Positions 10,871 through 20,032 of a stretch of 64,000 bases of DNA are shown piece after piece (the stretch's first letter is position 1; each line of letters starts with the position of its first letter). The notes under the pieces are model-generated. The model saw only the letters and a list, made by a program, of their open reading frames with translations. It was not told where the DNA came from and did not search any database. A program made the translations under genes and the position numbers. This DNA comes from Piscinibacter defluvii (GTDB lineage Bacteria; Pseudomonadota; Gammaproteobacteria; Burkholderiales; Burkholderiaceae_C), in assembly GCF_004011805.1 (NCBI RefSeq), contig NZ_RCHJ01000005.1:186001-250000 (forward strand), written 5' to 3'.

Positions 10871-11676
10871 CAGTAGTAGTTGCCCACCAGCGAGGCGGCC
10901 TCGACGAGCACGATCACGACGAACATGCGCACCAGCCCCTGCAGCTCGGCGCTGGCCGACAGGCGCTTGCGCGGCGCCTCGTCGAGCACCGCGGCCAGCG
11001 GCAGCAGCGCCACGGCCACCGCGAGCAGCAGCGCCTTGAGCACGAACACCAGCGTGACCGCGGGCGTGAACACCTGGCCCACGGTGTGGGTGTAGCTCGC
11101 CAGCCCCGCGGTGGTGAAGCCGTGCACCGACAGGTAGGCCACCACCAGGCCGACCACCGCGCTGGTGGCCGCGAGCATCAGCGCGCAGAAGATGCCGGCG
11201 GTGGCGCGCGGCAGCGCCTCGCGGCGCAGCGGCTCCAGGCCTTCGGCACGCAGCGCGTCCCAGCGGCCGCTGCGGCGCAGCGCGGCGATCTGGTCGGCCT
11301 GCGGGATGGTGCAGCGCAGGGCGGCGAACAGCGCGGCGGTGAGCGGGATCAGCTCCAGCACCAGCACGCGCACCACCATCTCGAGCGCGTACTGCGTCAG
11401 CCCGTAGCTGACCGCGGTGACCACGACGATGCGGATCAGCACCAGGCAGATCAGGGTGGTCAGCACCGCGAAAGAGAGCAGCGTCGGCGCGGTGCCGAGC
11501 CAGAGGTGGCGCGCGAACGAACGCCGGTGCCCGGCCGCGTAGCTGGAAGGCGAGAGTGCCAGCGCCAGCAGCACCGCGGCCAGGTGGATCAGCCGCCACC
11601 AGCCGCGCAGCCAGCGGCGCAACCCGCGCGCGGGTGCGGTGAGGCGCGGCGGCAGGGGCAGGACCGGCGAGACCAT
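10870..11676 (-). CDS. MlaE-family ABC permease
   Basis: A 268-aa integral membrane protein with five to six hydrophobic helices and MlaE hallmarks: a long N-terminal amphipathic region, the cytoplasmic stretch IPLTAALFAALRCTIPQADQIAALR that contacts the ATPase in this family, and a late AYLSVHGFTTAGLASY region. It would form the membrane core of a lipid-trafficking ABC system with the coupled MCE protein. The start MVSPVLPLPP at 11676 is preferred; a longer in-frame start at 11778 would run into the TetR promoter region. No ATPase gene is adjacent: the next gene upstream is divergent tetR. The ATPase must be encoded elsewhere, or the system borrows one. Confidence 0.8.
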   Translation of the reverse strand: MVSPVLPLPPRLTAPARGLRRWLRGWWRLIHLAAVLLALALSPSSYAAGHRRSFARHLWLGTAPTLLSFAVLTTLICLVLIRIVVVTAVSYGLTQYALEMVVRVLVLELIPLTAALFAALRCTIPQADQIAALRRSGRWDALRAEGLEPLRREALPRATAGIFCALMLAATSAVVGLVVAYLSVHGFTTAGLASYTHTVGQVFTPAVTLVFVLKALLLAVAVALLPLAAVLDEAPRKRLSASAELQGLVRMFVVIVLVEAASLVGNYY

Positions 11677-11756
11677 GCACCGATCATAGGGGGCGGTTCG
11701 GGCGGCCCCGGGTTCGGGCGGTGGACCGTCATCGGACGACGCCCGTTCGATCCGGC

Positions 11757-11784
11757 TTGACAGCCGTGGATGATCCACTAAGAT
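11757..11784 (+). promoter_or_regulatory. sigma70 promoter of the tetR gene
   Basis: TTGACA (11757-11762), 16 nt spacer, TAAGAT (11779-11784): a perfect -35 and a 5-of-6 -10 box, unusual in such GC-rich DNA. Transcription should start near 11791, immediately before or inside the adjacent inverted repeat. Confidence 0.7.
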
Positions 11785-11792
11785 TTGAACAG

Positions 11793-11805
11793 TTGGTTAA
11801 ACCAA
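11793..11805 (+). promoter_or_regulatory. Inverted-repeat operator for TetR autoregulation
   Basis: TTGGTT-A-AACCAA is a perfect inverted repeat with 6-bp arms around one base. It lies at about +2 to +15 of the predicted transcript and 17 nt before the tetR start codon, where bound repressor would block transcription of tetR and the coupled fusion gene. Confidence 0.65.
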
Positions 11806-11821
11806 ACGTACAAGGATCGGC

Positions 11822-12523
11822 ATGCCTGCAACTGCGGCGCTCCAGAGGGCGAAGCCAGAACTGGCGGAACTGTTCGATGCGGCGGAACTCGGCGAGACGA
11901 AGGCGCGCATCCTGTCGGCCGCCTTCCGGCGCCTGGCCAGCGAAGGCTATGCCGCGCTCAGCGTGCGGGAGATCGCCAAGGATGCGGGCCTCAACCATGC
12001 GCTGATCAACTACCACTTCGGCAGCAAGGACCAGCTGGTGATCGAGGTGCTCGACGGCGCCAACCGCCGGCTGCTGGCGCGCCAGGACGAGATGTACCAG
12101 GGGCCCGGCGGCTTCGCGCAGAAGTGGGCCCAGGCGCGGCGCTTCTACGAGAGCGACCTGGCCTCCGGCTTCGTGCGCGTTCAGGCCGAACTGTGGGCGG
12201 CGAGCTTCTCCAACCCCGAGCTGCGCGACAAGTTCCTGCCCCGGCTGCTGGCCTGGAAGCAGCGTGTCCGGGACGCCGTCGGCGCTGCGCTGGCGGCGCT
12301 CGAGGCGCGCGGCGCGCCCTTGCCCGCGCCCTTCAGCTCCGACGTCGTCGCCTGCTGGATCAGCGAGTTCTGGCTGGGCATGGAATTCGGCGACCTGCTC
12401 GGCGCGCCGCAGCAGCGCGAGCAGCACCGGGCCGCGCTCGACGCGATGCAGGCCTTGTTGCAGCTGCTGGATGAGCGCATCGCGGCCGGCGCACCGGTGG
12501 CGCGATCGAGGGGCCGCCGGTGA
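11822..12523 (+). CDS. TetR-family transcriptional regulator
   Basis: A 233-aa regulator with an N-terminal TetR helix-turn-helix at about residues 47-67 (SVREIAKDAGLNHALINYHF) and a helical ligand-binding C-terminal domain. The fold starts with KARILSAAFRRLASEGYAALSV, typical of the family. An AAGGA ribosome site precedes the ATG. A strong promoter and an inverted repeat directly upstream suggest autorepression. Its stop overlaps the GTG start of the hydrolase-glycosyltransferase fusion gene (GTGA), so regulator and enzyme are translated from one mRNA and the enzyme's substrate or product is a plausible inducer. Confidence 0.92.
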   Translation: MPATAALQRAKPELAELFDAAELGETKARILSAAFRRLASEGYAALSVREIAKDAGLNHALINYHFGSKDQLVIEVLDGANRRLLARQDEMYQGPGGFAQKWAQARRFYESDLASGFVRVQAELWAASFSNPELRDKFLPRLLAWKQRVRDAVGAALAALEARGAPLPAPFSSDVVACWISEFWLGMEFGDLLGAPQQREQHRAALDAMQALLQLLDERIAAGAPVARSRGRR

Positions 12524-14685
12524 CGCCGTCGGCACTGCCCCCCCGGTTCGCCCAGGTCGCCGGCCCGCTGCCGGCGCCGGGCGCCGTCCCGGACGCGGAT
12601 CGCCTGCCGTACGAGACCGTTGCGCCGGCGGCCGAAGGCTTCATCGAGCGCGGCGGCGTGGCGCTGTGGCATGCGGTCTGGGGCGAGCGCGGACCGTGGA
12701 TCGCCTTTGCCCAGCCGTTCCAGATCGTTCATTCGCAGCTGCTCAAGCAGGCCGTGCCCTACCTCTCGCAGCACTTCCGCGTGCTGACCATGGACGGCCG
12801 CGGCAACGGCCGGTCGGGCCGGCCGCGCGGGCAGGAGGCCTACAGCTTCGACCACTTCCACGACGACTTCGTCGCCGTGCTCGACGCCCTGCGCATCGAC
12901 CGGGTCGCGCTGGTCGGCCACTCGGCCGCGGCGATGATCGCCCTGCGTGTGGCCGCCGAGCAGCCCGAGCGCGTGAGCCACCTCGTGACGGTGGGCGGCT
13001 TTGCCGACTCGCTGGTGCAGACCGAGGCGATGCAGCGCCGCATGGCCATGGAGTCCGAGCTCCTCGAGCGCGACTGGCCGGGCTACCTCGACTACTTCAT
13101 GTCGTGCATCTTCAGCGAGCCGCACTCGACCAAGGCCTACGAGGACGGCGTGCACTACGGCTGGGCCACCGACCGGGAGGTGATCCAGTGGGTGCGCCAC
13201 GCGTGGATCAACCTCGACCTGCGCGACCATGCGCGCCGCGTGCGCTGCCCGACGCTGGTGATGCACGGCGACGACGACCGGCGCGTGCCGCATGCCAAGG
13301 GCGCCGAGATCCACGCGCTGGTGCCCGGCGCGAGGCTGCTGACGATCGGCGGCGGCGGCCACGTGCCGATGGCACGCGACCCGGTGGTCTTCAACCGCGC
13401 GCTGCGCGAGTTCGTCGGCGGCCCGCCCGCCGCGCGCACCTGGGTGCGCGGCATGCAGCGTGCGCGCAAGGCGCTGTTCATCTCCAGCCCGATCGGCCTG
13501 GGGCACGTGCAGCGCGACCTCGCCATCGCCCGCGAGCTGCGCAAGCTGCAGCCGGACCTGGCGATCGACTGGTTCACCGTCGACCCCGCCGCTGCCTACC
13601 TGCAGCGCGAGGGCGAACACGTGCACCCGATCACCGCGCGGCTGGCCAACGAGAGCCGGCACTTCGAGCGCTGTGCCGGCTCGGAGCACGACCTGTCGGC
13701 TTTCTTCGCGCTGCGCACGATGGACGAGGTCATGACGAGCAACTTCATGACCTTCTCCGACCTGATGGAGGCCGAACACTACGACCTGGTGATCGGCGAC
13801 GAAGCCTGGGACGTGGACTACCAGTACCACGAGAACCCCGAGCTGAAGCGCCAGCGTTTCGTCTTCCTGACCGACTTCGTCGGCTGCCTGCCGATGAACC
13901 CGGACGATCCGCGCGAGGTGCACCTGTGCACCGACCGCAATGCCGACGACATCGAGCACGTGGCGCGCTATCCGCACGTGCGCGACCTCTCGCTGTTCGT
14001 GGGCAACCGCGAGGACGTCACCGAGCAGGCCTTCGGGCCCGGGCTGCCCGGCATCCGCGACTGGACCGACCGCAACTTCTGCTACTGCGGCTACTGCCTG
14101 CCCTTCGACCCGGCGGCGCTGGCCGACACCGAGGCGCTGCGCGCACGGCACGGCTACGGCCGCGACGAGAAGGTCGTCATCGCCAGCGTCGGCGGCACCG
14201 CGGTCGGTGCCCGGCTGCTGCAGCGCATCGCGCAGGCCTTCCCGCAGATGAAGCGGCAGTGCCCCGAGCTGCGCATGATCCTGGTGACCGGCCCGCGGCT
14301 GGCGACCGAAGGCTTCGCGCCGCAGCCCGGGCTCGAGCTGCGGCCCTACGTGCACAAGCTCTTCGAGCACCTGGCCTGCTGCGATCTCGCGCTGGTGCAG
14401 GGCGGTCTGTCGACCACGATGGAGCTGGTGGCCACACGCCGGCCCTTCCTCTCGTTCCCGCTGCAGCATCACTTCGAGCAGTGCGTGCACGTGCGGCAGC
14501 GGCTGGCCAACTACGCCGCCGACCGCTCGATGGACTTCGCGACGCTGGACCCGGACACCCTGGCCCGGCGTGCGCTGCAGACGATGCACGAGCCGGTGCG
14601 CTACCGGCCGGTGGAGACGGACGGCGCCGCCCGCGCGGCCCGCCGCATCGCCGAAGTGCTCGAGAACCGCCACTGGGCGCGATGA
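12520..14685 (+). CDS. Alpha/beta-hydrolase fused to a GT1-like glycosyltransferase
   Basis: A 721-aa fusion. Residues 1-305 form an alpha/beta-hydrolase with nucleophile Ser135 in VGHSAAA, an acid at Asp252 or Asp253 (HGDDDRR) and His281 (GGGGHVPM), so the triad is complete. From about residue 317 it resembles MurG/GT1 glycosyltransferases: it opens with [20 protein letters not shown], where the GLGH loop is typical, and ends with [20 protein letters not shown] and PLQHHFEQ, matching the nucleotide-sugar site. A cysteine-containing [11 protein letters not shown] segment lies between the lobes. The protein should be cytoplasmic. It starts with GTG inside the tetR stop. Possible roles are detoxifying or activating a small molecule by ester cleavage and glycosylation; the substrate is unknown. 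Both domains look intact. Confidence 0.82.
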   Translation: MTPSALPPRFAQVAGPLPAPGAVPDADRLPYETVAPAAEGFIERGGVALWHAVWGERGPWIAFAQPFQIVHSQLLKQAVPYLSQHFRVLTMDGRGNGRSGRPRGQEAYSFDHFHDDFVAVLDALRIDRVALVGHSAAAMIALRVAAEQPERVSHLVTVGGFADSLVQTEAMQRRMAMESELLERDWPGYLDYFMSCIFSEPHSTKAYEDGVHYGWATDREVIQWVRHAWINLDLRDHARRVRCPTLVMHGDDDRRVPHAKGAEIHALVPGARLLTIGGGGHVPMARDPVVFNRALREFVGGPPAARTWVRGMQRARKALFISSPIGLGHVQRDLAIARELRKLQPDLAIDWFTVDPAAAYLQREGEHVHPITARLANESRHFERCAGSEHDLSAFFALRTMDEVMTSNFMTFSDLMEAEHYDLVIGDEAWDVDYQYHENPELKRQRFVFLTDFVGCLPMNPDDPREVHLCTDRNADDIEHVARYPHVRDLSLFVGNREDVTEQAFGPGLPGIRDWTDRNFCYCGYCLPFDPAALADTEALRARHGYGRDEKVVIASVGGTAVGARLLQRIAQAFPQMKRQCPELRMILVTGPRLATEGFAPQPGLELRPYVHKLFEHLACCDLALVQGGLSTTMELVATRRPFLSFPLQHHFEQCVHVRQRLANYAADRSMDFATLDPDTLARRALQTMHEPVRYRPVETDGAARAARRIAEVLENRHWAR

Positions 14686-14893
14686 ACACGACACGCGACA
14701 CGCCGGGCCGGCGCGGTGGCCGGCCGCACCGGCCGCCCGGCAACGAAGCGCCCTAGCCGGCAGCCGGGCGCATCCCGACTTCCCCGCACGGAGCCGCCAC
14801 CACGGCCCCGTGGATGTCTTCGGCCCGTTGCAGTCGCCCGGGGGCCGCCGGCGTCGCTCGCCCCTTCACACATGGCCCTTGCGGAGGTTCACC

Positions 14894-15643
14894 ATGTTGG
14901 CTGCTCTCTACGGATTGATCGTCTACCTGTTCTTCCTCGCGACCTTCGTCTATGCGATCGGATTCGTCGGCAACCTGCCGCTGCTGCCGAAGACGATCGA
15001 CGGCGGGACACCCGGCCCGCTGCTGGAGGCGCTGGCCGTCGACCTGGCCCTGCTCGGCCTGTTCGCCGTGCAGCACAGCGTGATGGCGCGCCGCTCGTTC
15101 AAGCGCTGGTGGACCCGCATCGTTCCCGAGTCGGTGGAGCGCAGCACCTTCGTGCTTGCGGCGACGCTCGCGCTGGCGCTGCTGCTGTGGCAGTGGCGAC
15201 CCATCGCCACGCCCGTGGTGTGGCAGGTCACCGATCCCGGCGCGCGGCTGGCCCTGTACGCGCTCTGCGGCATCGGCTGGGGTGTGCTGCTGATCAGCAC
15301 CTTCCTGATCAACCACTTCGAGCTCTTCGGCCTGCGCCAGGTGTGGACGGCCTTCAGCGGGCGCGCCATGCCCGCGCCGGACTTCCGCACGCCGCTGTTC
15401 TACCGGCACGTGCGCCACCCGATCTACCTGGGCTTCGTGATCGCGTTCTGGGCCACGCCCGACATGAGCGCAGGCCACCTGCTGTTCGCCGTCGCCACGA
15501 CCGGCTACATCCTGGTGGGCATCTGGTTCGAGGAGCGCGACCTGATCGCGCAGTTCGGCGAGCGCTACCGCCTGTACCGCGAGCAGACCGGCATGCTGCT
15601 GCCGCGGTTCGGTCGTCGCCCGGGCGGGCCGGCACGACGCTGA
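14894..15643 (+). CDS. mddA: Methanethiol S-methyltransferase-like membrane enzyme
   Basis: A 249-aa membrane protein with five to six helices and the isoprenylcysteine-methyltransferase/NnrU-type fold. Diagnostic segments are [20 protein letters not shown], the central [11 protein letters not shown], and the C-terminal SAM-binding [11 protein letters not shown] and [17 protein letters not shown]. These match the MddA family, which methylates methanethiol to dimethyl sulfide; related NnrU-like methyltransferases are the alternative. A GGAGG ribosome site lies 6 nt before the ATG. The gene stands alone on the plus strand, 208 nt after the fusion gene, so it probably has its own promoter. Given the sulfolactate locus further along, organosulfur metabolism fits, though the two are not linked. 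Confidence 0.8.
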   Translation: MLAALYGLIVYLFFLATFVYAIGFVGNLPLLPKTIDGGTPGPLLEALAVDLALLGLFAVQHSVMARRSFKRWWTRIVPESVERSTFVLAATLALALLLWQWRPIATPVVWQVTDPGARLALYALCGIGWGVLLISTFLINHFELFGLRQVWTAFSGRAMPAPDFRTPLFYRHVRHPIYLGFVIAFWATPDMSAGHLLFAVATTGYILVGIWFEERDLIAQFGERYRLYREQTGMLLPRFGRRPGGPARR

Positions 15644-15794
15644 ACCCGGAGACGCCGGGCAGCGCCGGGATTCCCCACGTCACGAGCCCCGGTCACCTGC
15701 GGTCTGGCTGCCATCGGGCCAGTTGCCGCCGCTGCAGTGGGGCATCGATCGGGCAGACAGACATGAACGCAGACACCGGTTGACCGGAGACTCC

Positions 15795-16481
15795 TCAGGC
15801 AGCCCTTGCCCGCCGTGTCGGTGCGAACGCGCTGGTGCCCAGCCACCGCCAGAGGTCCTGTGCATCGCGCCTCGCCCCATCGACGCGGACCTCCCGCGAC
15901 TGCAGGGCCTGCCCGGGCGTGAGGTCGCCCGACCAGATCTCGGTCAGCGCCCTCACGGTGGCATCGACCACCAGCGTCAACTCGCGCCCGGGATCGTCGC
16001 GACAGAGGTCGGCCATGCCGTCCTCCACCACCAGCCACCATGTGCGCTCACCAGGCCGCGCGTCGCGGAACTGGAAATTGATGACGACGGGACGGGGCGG
16101 GAACTCCGGGATGCAGACGAACCGCCGGATGTCCCACATCAGCAGGCCGGCATCCAGCTCTTCGTCGCGCAGGCGGCTGCCGATCCAGCGCGCGCCCCAA
16201 TGGCCGAGCGCCATGACGATGGGCCGCAGTTCCTCGCCGGCCGCCGTGAGGCTGTACTCCCAGACCTTGCCGGCGGCCGTGCGCCGCACGATGCCGAACT
16301 GCTCGAGACGCTGGAGCCGCTGCGCCAGCAGGCTGGTCGACATGCGCGGCACGCCGCGGCGCAGGTCGTTGAAGCGCTTGCTGCCGCAGAGCAGCTCGCG
16401 GATCACCAGTGGGGTCCAGCGTTCGCACAGCACTTCGGCCCCTCTTGCGACCGTGCAGAACTGACCGTACGAGCTCTCCAT
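15795..16481 (-). CDS. HxlR-family transcriptional regulator
   Basis: A 228-aa protein. Residues 1-100 are a HxlR winged helix: YGQFCTVARGAEVLCERWTP, FNDLRRGVPRMSTSLLAQRL and the wing VWEYSLTAAGEEL are textbook. The cysteine near residue 9 is in the position used for redox or electrophile sensing in some HxlR proteins. A C-terminal extension of about 120 residues resembles SCP2-like lipid-binding domains seen in long HxlR members. The gene is divergent from the flavin oxidase across about 100 nt, so it probably controls that gene and the VOC gene behind it. Confidence 0.88.
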   Translation of the reverse strand: MESSYGQFCTVARGAEVLCERWTPLVIRELLCGSKRFNDLRRGVPRMSTSLLAQRLQRLEQFGIVRRTAAGKVWEYSLTAAGEELRPIVMALGHWGARWIGSRLRDEELDAGLLMWDIRRFVCIPEFPPRPVVINFQFRDARPGERTWWLVVEDGMADLCRDDPGRELTLVVDATVRALTEIWSGDLTPGQALQSREVRVDGARRDAQDLWRWLGTSAFAPTRRARAA

Positions 16482-16584
16482 CGCCTCGCCCCCCGAGCGC
16501 AAACGCTTCAGATTCTGGACTGGCCCCGGTGCCGTGTCACGCGCATGCTGTCCCTGTCTTTCTTCACTGACCTGGAAGCCCATC

Positions 16585-18006
16585 ATGGCCATCAAGCTCA
16601 CACGAATGGACGGGGGGACCGTGGATCTCCCACCGGAAGCCCTGCAGTCGTTCAAGGCCGGTTTCAAGGGCCGGTTGCTGACCGCGGACGACGCGGAGTA
16701 CGAGGCGTCGCGCAAGGTCTGGAACGCGATGATCGACCGGCGTCCCGGCCTGATCGCGCGCTGCACCGGCACGGTCGACGTCGTGCAGGCCGTGCGTTTC
16801 GCGCGCCAGCACGGGCTGCTCTGCTCGGTGCGCGGCGGCGGGCACAACATCGCCGGTCTGGCGGTGTGCGAGGGCGGCCTGATGATCGACCTGTCGCTGC
16901 TGCGCGGCGTCTGGGTCGACCCGGTGCGTCGCACGGCGCTCGCGCAGGCCGGGTGCACCCTGGGCGACGTCGACCGCGAGACGCAGCTTCACGGGCTGGC
17001 GGCCGTGCTGGGCTTCGTGTCCGACACCGGGATCGCGGGCCTCACCGTCGGCGGCGGCTTCGGCTACCTCACCCGGCGCCATGGCTGGACCTGCGACAAC
17101 GTGGTGTCGATGGAGGTGGTGAGCGCCGACGGCCAGGTCCTGCGCGCCTCTGCGGACGAGAACGCCGACCTGTTCTGGGCCTTGCGCGGCGGCAGCGGCA
17201 ACTTCGGCATCGTCACGTCCTTCGAGTACCGGCTCTTTCCCGTCGGCCCGGAGATCCTGGGCGGGGCGATCGCCTGGCACGGCGAGGACGCCGCGCAGGT
17301 CCTCGAGGCGTACCGCGCCTTCAGCGCCGCGGCGCCGCGCGAGCTGACCAGCGTGGCCGTCCTGCGGATCGCGCCACCGGCGCCCTGGCTCCCGAAGGAA
17401 GTGCACGGCAAGCCGATCGCCGCCATCTTCGTCTGCCATTCCGGCCCGGTCGAGGACGGCGAAGCCCTGCTGGCGCCGTTGCGCGCGACCGGCCGGCCCA
17501 TCGCCGACATCGTGACGCGGCGACCCTATGTCCAGATGCAGAGCCTGCTCGATGCCACGCAGCCCAAGGGGCGGCGCTACTACTGGAAGTCGCACTACCT
17601 GCCCGGCATCGACGGTGCGCTGGTCGACGTTGCCGTGGCCCACGCGGCCCGCATCGCCTCGCCGTATTCGGCCATCCTGCTGTTCCAGATCCAGGGCGCA
17701 CTGGGCGAGCTCCCTGCAGGGCATTCGCCGGTGGGCAATCGCGATGCGGCCTATGTGCTGAACATCGCCGGCTCCTGGGAGAGGCCCGAGGACGACGCCG
17801 TCAATGTCCGCTGGGCGCGCGACTGCTTCGACGCCACGCGTTCGTTCTCGACCGGCGGCACCTACATCAACTTCCTGACCGAGGAGGAGGGCCGTGACCG
17901 CATCGAGGCAGCCTATGGTCGATCCAATCTCGACCGGCTGGCGACGGTCAAGCACACCTACGACCCGGCCAACCTGTTCCGCCACACGAAGAGCGTCAGC
18001 GGCTGA
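16585..18006 (+). CDS. FAD-linked oxidoreductase, berberine-bridge type
   Basis: A 473-aa flavoenzyme of the PCMH/VAO superfamily with a C-terminal BBE motif. The FAD-binding domain holds SVRGGGHNIAGLAV, whose His87 is the usual covalent flavin attachment site. The second attachment cysteine of bicovalent enzymes is absent: the aligned segment reads VSDTGIAGLTVGGGFG. The C-terminus carries YINFLTEEEGRDRI and YDPANLFRHTKSV, typical of sugar or secondary-metabolite oxidases. No signal peptide is visible. Divergent HxlR regulator upstream; a VOC gene follows after 62 nt on the same strand. The substrate is unknown; aldose or aromatic alcohol oxidation are possibilities. Confidence 0.85.
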   Translation: MAIKLTRMDGGTVDLPPEALQSFKAGFKGRLLTADDAEYEASRKVWNAMIDRRPGLIARCTGTVDVVQAVRFARQHGLLCSVRGGGHNIAGLAVCEGGLMIDLSLLRGVWVDPVRRTALAQAGCTLGDVDRETQLHGLAAVLGFVSDTGIAGLTVGGGFGYLTRRHGWTCDNVVSMEVVSADGQVLRASADENADLFWALRGGSGNFGIVTSFEYRLFPVGPEILGGAIAWHGEDAAQVLEAYRAFSAAAPRELTSVAVLRIAPPAPWLPKEVHGKPIAAIFVCHSGPVEDGEALLAPLRATGRPIADIVTRRPYVQMQSLLDATQPKGRRYYWKSHYLPGIDGALVDVAVAHAARIASPYSAILLFQIQGALGELPAGHSPVGNRDAAYVLNIAGSWERPEDDAVNVRWARDCFDATRSFSTGGTYINFLTEEEGRDRIEAAYGRSNLDRLATVKHTYDPANLFRHTKSVSG

Positions 18007-18068
18007 CCCGGCCCGCCCGGACAGACCTTCCGACGCATGCACAACCACCACGACGTTGAGGACGTTGA

Positions 18069-18527
18069 ATGATCTCAGGCGCAAGGTACGGACATACCAA
18101 CCTCATCGCGAAAGACTGGAGAGCGCTCTCGCGCTTCTATCAGGAGCAGTTCGGCTGCACACCGGTGCCACCCGAGCGCGACTTCAAGGGGAAGGACCTG
18201 GAGAGGGGGACGGGCATCGCCGGCGCGGAGCTGCGCGGTGAGCACCTGCGGCTGCCGGGGCACGGCCCCGAGGGGCCGACGCTGGAGATCTTCAACTACA
18301 AGGTCCTGGAGGACAGGCCGGACGTTGCCGTCAACCGGCCGGGCTTCGGCCACATCGCGTTCGTCGTGGACGACGTACCCGCTGCCCGGGACGCGGTACT
18401 CCAGGCGGGAGGGCGCCCGGTCGGCGAGGTCGTCACGCTGACCAACGCGGCCGGGCAGAGGCTGACCTGGGTCTACGTGACCGATCCGGAAGGAAACGTC
18501 CTCGAGCTGCAGTCGCGCCCGAAGTAG
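18069..18527 (+). CDS. VOC (glyoxalase/dioxygenase superfamily) protein
   Basis: A 152-aa single-module VOC protein with paired beta-alpha-beta-beta-beta units. Metal-site candidates are in RYGHTNLIAKDW, LEIFNYK, FGHIAFVVDDV and NVLELQ, the usual H/E-H/E spacing. It follows the flavin oxidase by 62 nt and probably shares its transcript, so it may act on or bind the oxidase product; lactoylglutathione-lyase-like and resistance-type roles cannot be separated by sequence. Confidence 0.85.
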   Translation: MISGARYGHTNLIAKDWRALSRFYQEQFGCTPVPPERDFKGKDLERGTGIAGAELRGEHLRLPGHGPEGPTLEIFNYKVLEDRPDVAVNRPGFGHIAFVVDDVPAARDAVLQAGGRPVGEVVTLTNAAGQRLTWVYVTDPEGNVLELQSRPK

Positions 18528-18829
18528 TCCGCGGCGCCATGGGGTGACGGCTACTCGACCGCGCAACAGGTCCAGCCATGGCCTCGGCCGCGCCGGCGAC
18601 AGTCGTCTTCAGTGCCACCGTCCACTCAGGGATGGCTCGACAGTGCACGCTGTCGTCTCGGCGCCAGGCCGCCTGCTCGCCGATGAACGCGGTGGCCCGA
18701 GCCCAGGGCCGGGTTTACCCGCCTCTTGGTTGATATACCAATTGGTTGACATACCAACCGTTTGCTCCGACCATTGCGCCAGATCAACACGCGCCCTGCT
18801 CGACTGCGGCGCACCTCCTCGGAGACACC
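18528..18829. other. 302-nt non-coding region before the ABC/P450 operon
   Basis: No convincing gene. The left 170 nt show nothing I can interpret. The right part contains two tandem 16-bp operator-like repeats and a TTGACA hexamer, described separately, followed by a roughly 55-nt leader and a GGAGA ribosome site before the binding-protein gene. Confidence 0.6.
18726..18757 (+). promoter_or_regulatory. Tandem 16-bp operators with embedded -35
   Basis: Two adjacent copies, TTGGTTGATATACCAA (18726-18741) and TTGGTTGACATACCAA (18742-18757), differ at one base and are each inverted repeats with TTGGT/ACCAA arms. The second contains TTGACA (18746-18751), 17 nt before GACCAT (18769-18774), a plausible -10. 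A repressor here would block the ABC/P450 operon; the MarR protein encoded inside that operon is the obvious candidate. Confidence 0.7.
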
Positions 18830-20011
18830 ATGAGCCTGAACACCCGTCGCGGCACGCTGGCCTTCGCCGCCGCCCTCGCGCTCACCTCGCTCGCCTCGGC
18901 CAAGGTCGCCGCGCAGACCGTGAAGATCGGCATCGTCGGGCCGTTCTCCGGCCCGTTCGCGCACTACGGCACGCTGTTCAAGAACGGCGCCGAGGCCTAC
19001 ATCGCCTCGCAGGGCGGCAAGCTCGCCGGCCAGGACGTGGAGCTGATCTACCGCGACACCGGCGGTCCCAACCCCGGCCAGACCAAGACACTGGTGCAGG
19101 AGCTGATCGTCAAGGACAAGGTCGACTACCTCGGCGGCTTCGTCTTCACGCCGAATGCCTTCGCCGTCGCACCGCTGATCCAGCAGAGCCAGACGCCGAC
19201 GGTGATCTTCAATGCGGCCACGTCCTCGATCACCGACAAGAGCGAGTTCTTCATCCGCACCAGCTACACGCTGTGGCAGGTGACGGTGCCGCTGGCCCAG
19301 TGGGCAGCGAAGAGCGGCATCAACAAGGTCGTCACGGCCGTCACCGACTATGGCCCCGGCATCGATGCGGAAACCGCCTGGAAGAGCGAATTCACCAAGC
19401 AGGGCGGGACGGTCGTGGAAAGCATCCGCATGCCGATCGCGACCACCGACTTCGCGCCCTTCGTGCAGCGCATCAAGGCCAGCGGCGCCCAGGCGGTCTA
19501 CACCTTCCTGCCCGGCGGCCCACCCAACCTCGGCTTCGTGAAGGCCTACAACGAGAACGGCCTGGCCAAGGCCGGCGTCCGGTTCCTCGGGACGGCCGAG
19601 ATGGACGAGTTCGACCTGCAGAAGTTCGGCGACTCCGCACTCGGGCTGACCACGGCCTTCCACTACTCGGCGGCACACGAGTCGGCCGCCAACAAGGCCT
19701 TCGTCGCCGCGCTGAAGAAGAAGGATCCCAATGCCATCGCCAACTATGCGGCCGTGGGCGCCTGGGACGGCATGTTCGTCATCCACAGGATGATCGAGGC
19801 AACCGGCGGCAAGAAGGACGGCCTGAAGGCCATCGCGGCCGCCCGCTCGCTGCAGTGGGAAAGCCCGCGCGGCCCTGTGCGCATCGACCCGAAGACGCGC
19901 CACATCGTGCAGAACGTCTACCTGCGCAAGGTGGAGAAGGCAGGCGGCACGCTGGTCAACAAGGAAGTGCAGAACTTCGGGCCGCAGATCGACTTCGGTC
20001 TCGACAAGTAA
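18830..20011 (+). CDS. ABC importer substrate-binding protein, branched-chain (LivK-like) type
   Basis: A 393-aa periplasmic binding protein with a signal peptide (residues 1 to about 28, cut after SAKVAAQ). The mature protein starts TVKIGIVGPFSGPFAHYG, the standard opening of peripla_BP_6 proteins, and runs to a normal length. A GGAGA ribosome site precedes the ATG. It heads a five-gene importer followed directly by a P450 system, and such LivK-like proteins beside aromatic catabolic genes often bind benzoate-type acids rather than amino acids. Regulation is likely through the tandem operators upstream. Confidence 0.92.
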   Translation: MSLNTRRGTLAFAAALALTSLASAKVAAQTVKIGIVGPFSGPFAHYGTLFKNGAEAYIASQGGKLAGQDVELIYRDTGGPNPGQTKTLVQELIVKDKVDYLGGFVFTPNAFAVAPLIQQSQTPTVIFNAATSSITDKSEFFIRTSYTLWQVTVPLAQWAAKSGINKVVTAVTDYGPGIDAETAWKSEFTKQGGTVVESIRMPIATTDFAPFVQRIKASGAQAVYTFLPGGPPNLGFVKAYNENGLAKAGVRFLGTAEMDEFDLQKFGDSALGLTTAFHYSAAHESAANKAFVAALKKKDPNAIANYAAVGAWDGMFVIHRMIEATGGKKDGLKAIAAARSLQWESPRGPVRIDPKTRHIVQNVYLRKVEKAGGTLVNKEVQNFGPQIDFGLDK

Positions 20012-20032
20012 CGGCTCGCCTGGGCGACCGAG

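Noticed and set aside
11793..18757. TetR operator and tandem MarR-type operators sharing TTGGT/ACCAA half-sites as one regulon
   Set aside because: Arm spacing differs (3 versus 6 nt between TTGGT and ACCAA), and each locus has its own regulator; similarity of short half-sites is weak evidence.
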